DNA from: JAILLW01 sp045640525
GTDB taxonomy: Bacteria; Bacillota; Clostridia; Lachnospirales; Lachnospiraceae
Reading direction: 5' to 3'
NCBI GenBank assembly: GCA_045640525.1
Contig: JAZUFE010000039.1
Span: 1-60,758, forward strand
DNA length: 60,758 nt
Shown: positions 60,038 to 60,758 of the stretch, piece after piece
Position numbering within the stretch: the first letter of the stretch is position 1
How the letters are laid out: every line of letters begins with the position of its first letter
Program-made: the position numbers and the translations under genes
The notes under the pieces: model-generated
The model's database searches: none
Seen by the model: only the letters and a program-made list of their open reading frames with translations
What the model was told of the DNA's origin: nothing

Positions 60038-60758
60038 TTGAAAATTTCGGATATTAGAATCAACGAAGCTAAAACTATATTATTGTTACTGAACAAGGTC
60101 AATTTCTCGGATCCTGAGGATGCAGCCAAAATTCGCGGATGGATGGAGCGAAAGAAACCTTTTGAAACCCGTCCGGGCGAAATGTTTCAGGTTATTGTAT
60201 TCAGAGCAGCAGAAGGTAAACCTATACCTTCAAACTGTTTGTACTGTAAAACACCGTTAGGACCTGAAGACCAGGTTCTTTGTCCTACGTGCGTGAAAAA
60301 GATGCGTTATATCGCATCCGGAAGATATCAGAAGAAATTGGAATTGGCAGCAACGCAGAAGGCTGCAGAAGTATCAAAAAGTAGCACTGCCGATTTAAAT
60401 GTACACGAAATTACAAGGGATGATTCAAAGAAAGCATTCCGTGAAACAATCAGCAGGGCTGAATTAAGAAGTAGGATTTCTTTCGAGGAAGCTGAGGCAG
60501 AGGCATTACGAATCGCCGAAGAGGCCGAGCGAGAAGAAGCAGAACGAAAAGCGCGCGAAGAGGCCGAGCGAGAAGAAGCAGAACGAAAAGCGCGTGAAGA
60601 GGCCGAGCGAGAAGAAGCAGAACGAAAAGCGCGTGAAGAGGCCGAGCGAGAAGAAGCAGAACGAAAAGCGCGTGAAGAGGCTGAGCGAGAAGAAGCAGAA
60701 CGAAAAGCGCGTGAAGAGGCCGAGCGAGAAGAAGCAGAACGAAAAGCGCGTGAAGAGG
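60038..60758 (+). CDS. Zinc-ribbon protein with long charged repeat, 3' end outside the window
   Basis: A frame with no stop to the window end starts best at TTG 60038, preceded by GCGGGGGTATAGGG as for other genes here. About 240 residues are visible: an N-terminal helical part (ISDIRINEAKTILLLLNKVN), a small domain with CLYC and CPTC (a likely zinc ribbon, about residues 68-88), and a linker. From about residue 162 there is a tandem 13-residue repeat AREEAEREEAERK, which should form a long charged alpha-helix or coiled coil. No signal sequence or membrane span is visible. Function unknown; the end of the protein is needed. Confidence 0.7.
   Translation, partial: MKISDIRINEAKTILLLLNKVNFSDPEDAAKIRGWMERKKPFETRPGEMFQVIVFRAAEGKPIPSNCLYCKTPLGPEDQVLCPTCVKKMRYIASGRYQKKLELAATQKAAEVSKSSTADLNVHEITRDDSKKAFRETISRAELRSRISFEEAEAEALRIAEEAEREEAERKAREEAEREEAERKAREEAEREEAERKAREEAEREEAERKAREEAEREEAERKAREEAEREEAERKAREE
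60521..60758 (+). repeat. 39-bp tandem repeat running off the window
   Basis: Units beginning GAGGCCGAGCGAGAAGAAGC recur every 39 bp at 60521, 60560, 60599, 60638, 60677 and 60716, with almost no substitutions (a C/T at the fourth copy). At least six copies, in frame. Confidence 0.95.

Noticed and set aside
60521..60758. Possible CRISPR array because of regularly spaced repeats
   Set aside because: Units are contiguous with no unique spacers and stay in frame within a coding sequence; the same holds for 21634-21789.

Overview
The window looks like a chromosomal segment of a Clostridia-class Firmicute, most likely a Lachnospiraceae (Butyrivibrio/Roseburia-like) organism. This is inferred from moderate-to-low GC, strong AGGAGG-type ribosome binding sites with frequent TTG/GTG alternatives, the dgt-dnaG-rpoD-trmK gene order, a bacterial RNase P RNA, a CCA-less tRNA, many lipoproteins, and protein families such as the zinc-knuckle/FHA protein and the short HATPase-fold protein, which I associate with that family. 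No phage, integrase, CRISPR array or complete insertion sequence is present; mobile DNA is limited to remnants.

Layout. 1-2.5 kb: accessory patch with the tail of a serine hydrolase, two GNAT acetyltransferases (one fused to a cysteine-rich DUF3795 domain), an inverted pair of about 25-bp repeats and a PEBP-family gene remnant. 2.4-12 kb: HATPase-fold protein, large LuxR/MalT-like regulator, divergent GT8 glycosyltransferase, a 1167-residue secreted acidic-repeat/GLUG-type protein, and small secreted proteins or lipoproteins. 12.2-19.5 kb: a compact co-directional cluster built around Ser/Thr phosphorylation: a candidate small membrane peptide, PP2C phosphatase, zinc-knuckle/FHA protein, transmembrane kinase, secreted S1-type protease with a cytoplasmic FHA domain, a second PP2C, and two unrecognised membrane proteins. 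A diguanylate cyclase follows. 21-24.8 kb: two G3E-type P-loop proteins (one with a His-rich metal-binding repeat, one with a DUF1980-like C-terminus) and a membrane receptor with a degenerate GGDEF domain.

25-39 kb: about 13 kb of minus-strand genes with almost no gaps. Read in transcription order they are a membrane protein, GT2 glycosyltransferase, FAD-dependent mutase/oxidase-like protein, GT-C-like membrane protein, AraC regulator, NadE, an NMN-adenylyltransferase-like protein, PncB, an FRG-domain protein, and a sugar-type ABC importer (ATPase, two permeases, binding protein). An OB-fold-like lipoprotein with its own promoter follows. The NAD genes, FRG protein and sugar-type importer may be one functional unit.

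39-60.7 kb: mostly core genome. It holds an orphan histidine kinase, tRNA-Leu(AAG), a radical SAM/GIY-YIG fusion, dgt-dnaG-rpoD-trmK-nucleoside kinase, rnpB, a lipoprotein protease, rpsT, lepA, hemW, a degenerate HD-GYP protein with a PilT ATPase, comM, dprA, a DUF4867 protein, a Nudix hydrolase, and the start of a zinc-ribbon protein that runs into a 13-residue tandem repeat at the window edge.

The best candidates for under-described biology are the kinase/phosphatase/FHA/protease cluster, whose proteins share short Thr-containing motifs, and the NAD-salvage/FRG/ABC-importer arrangement. Functions are inferred from motifs read by eye; no database search was run.
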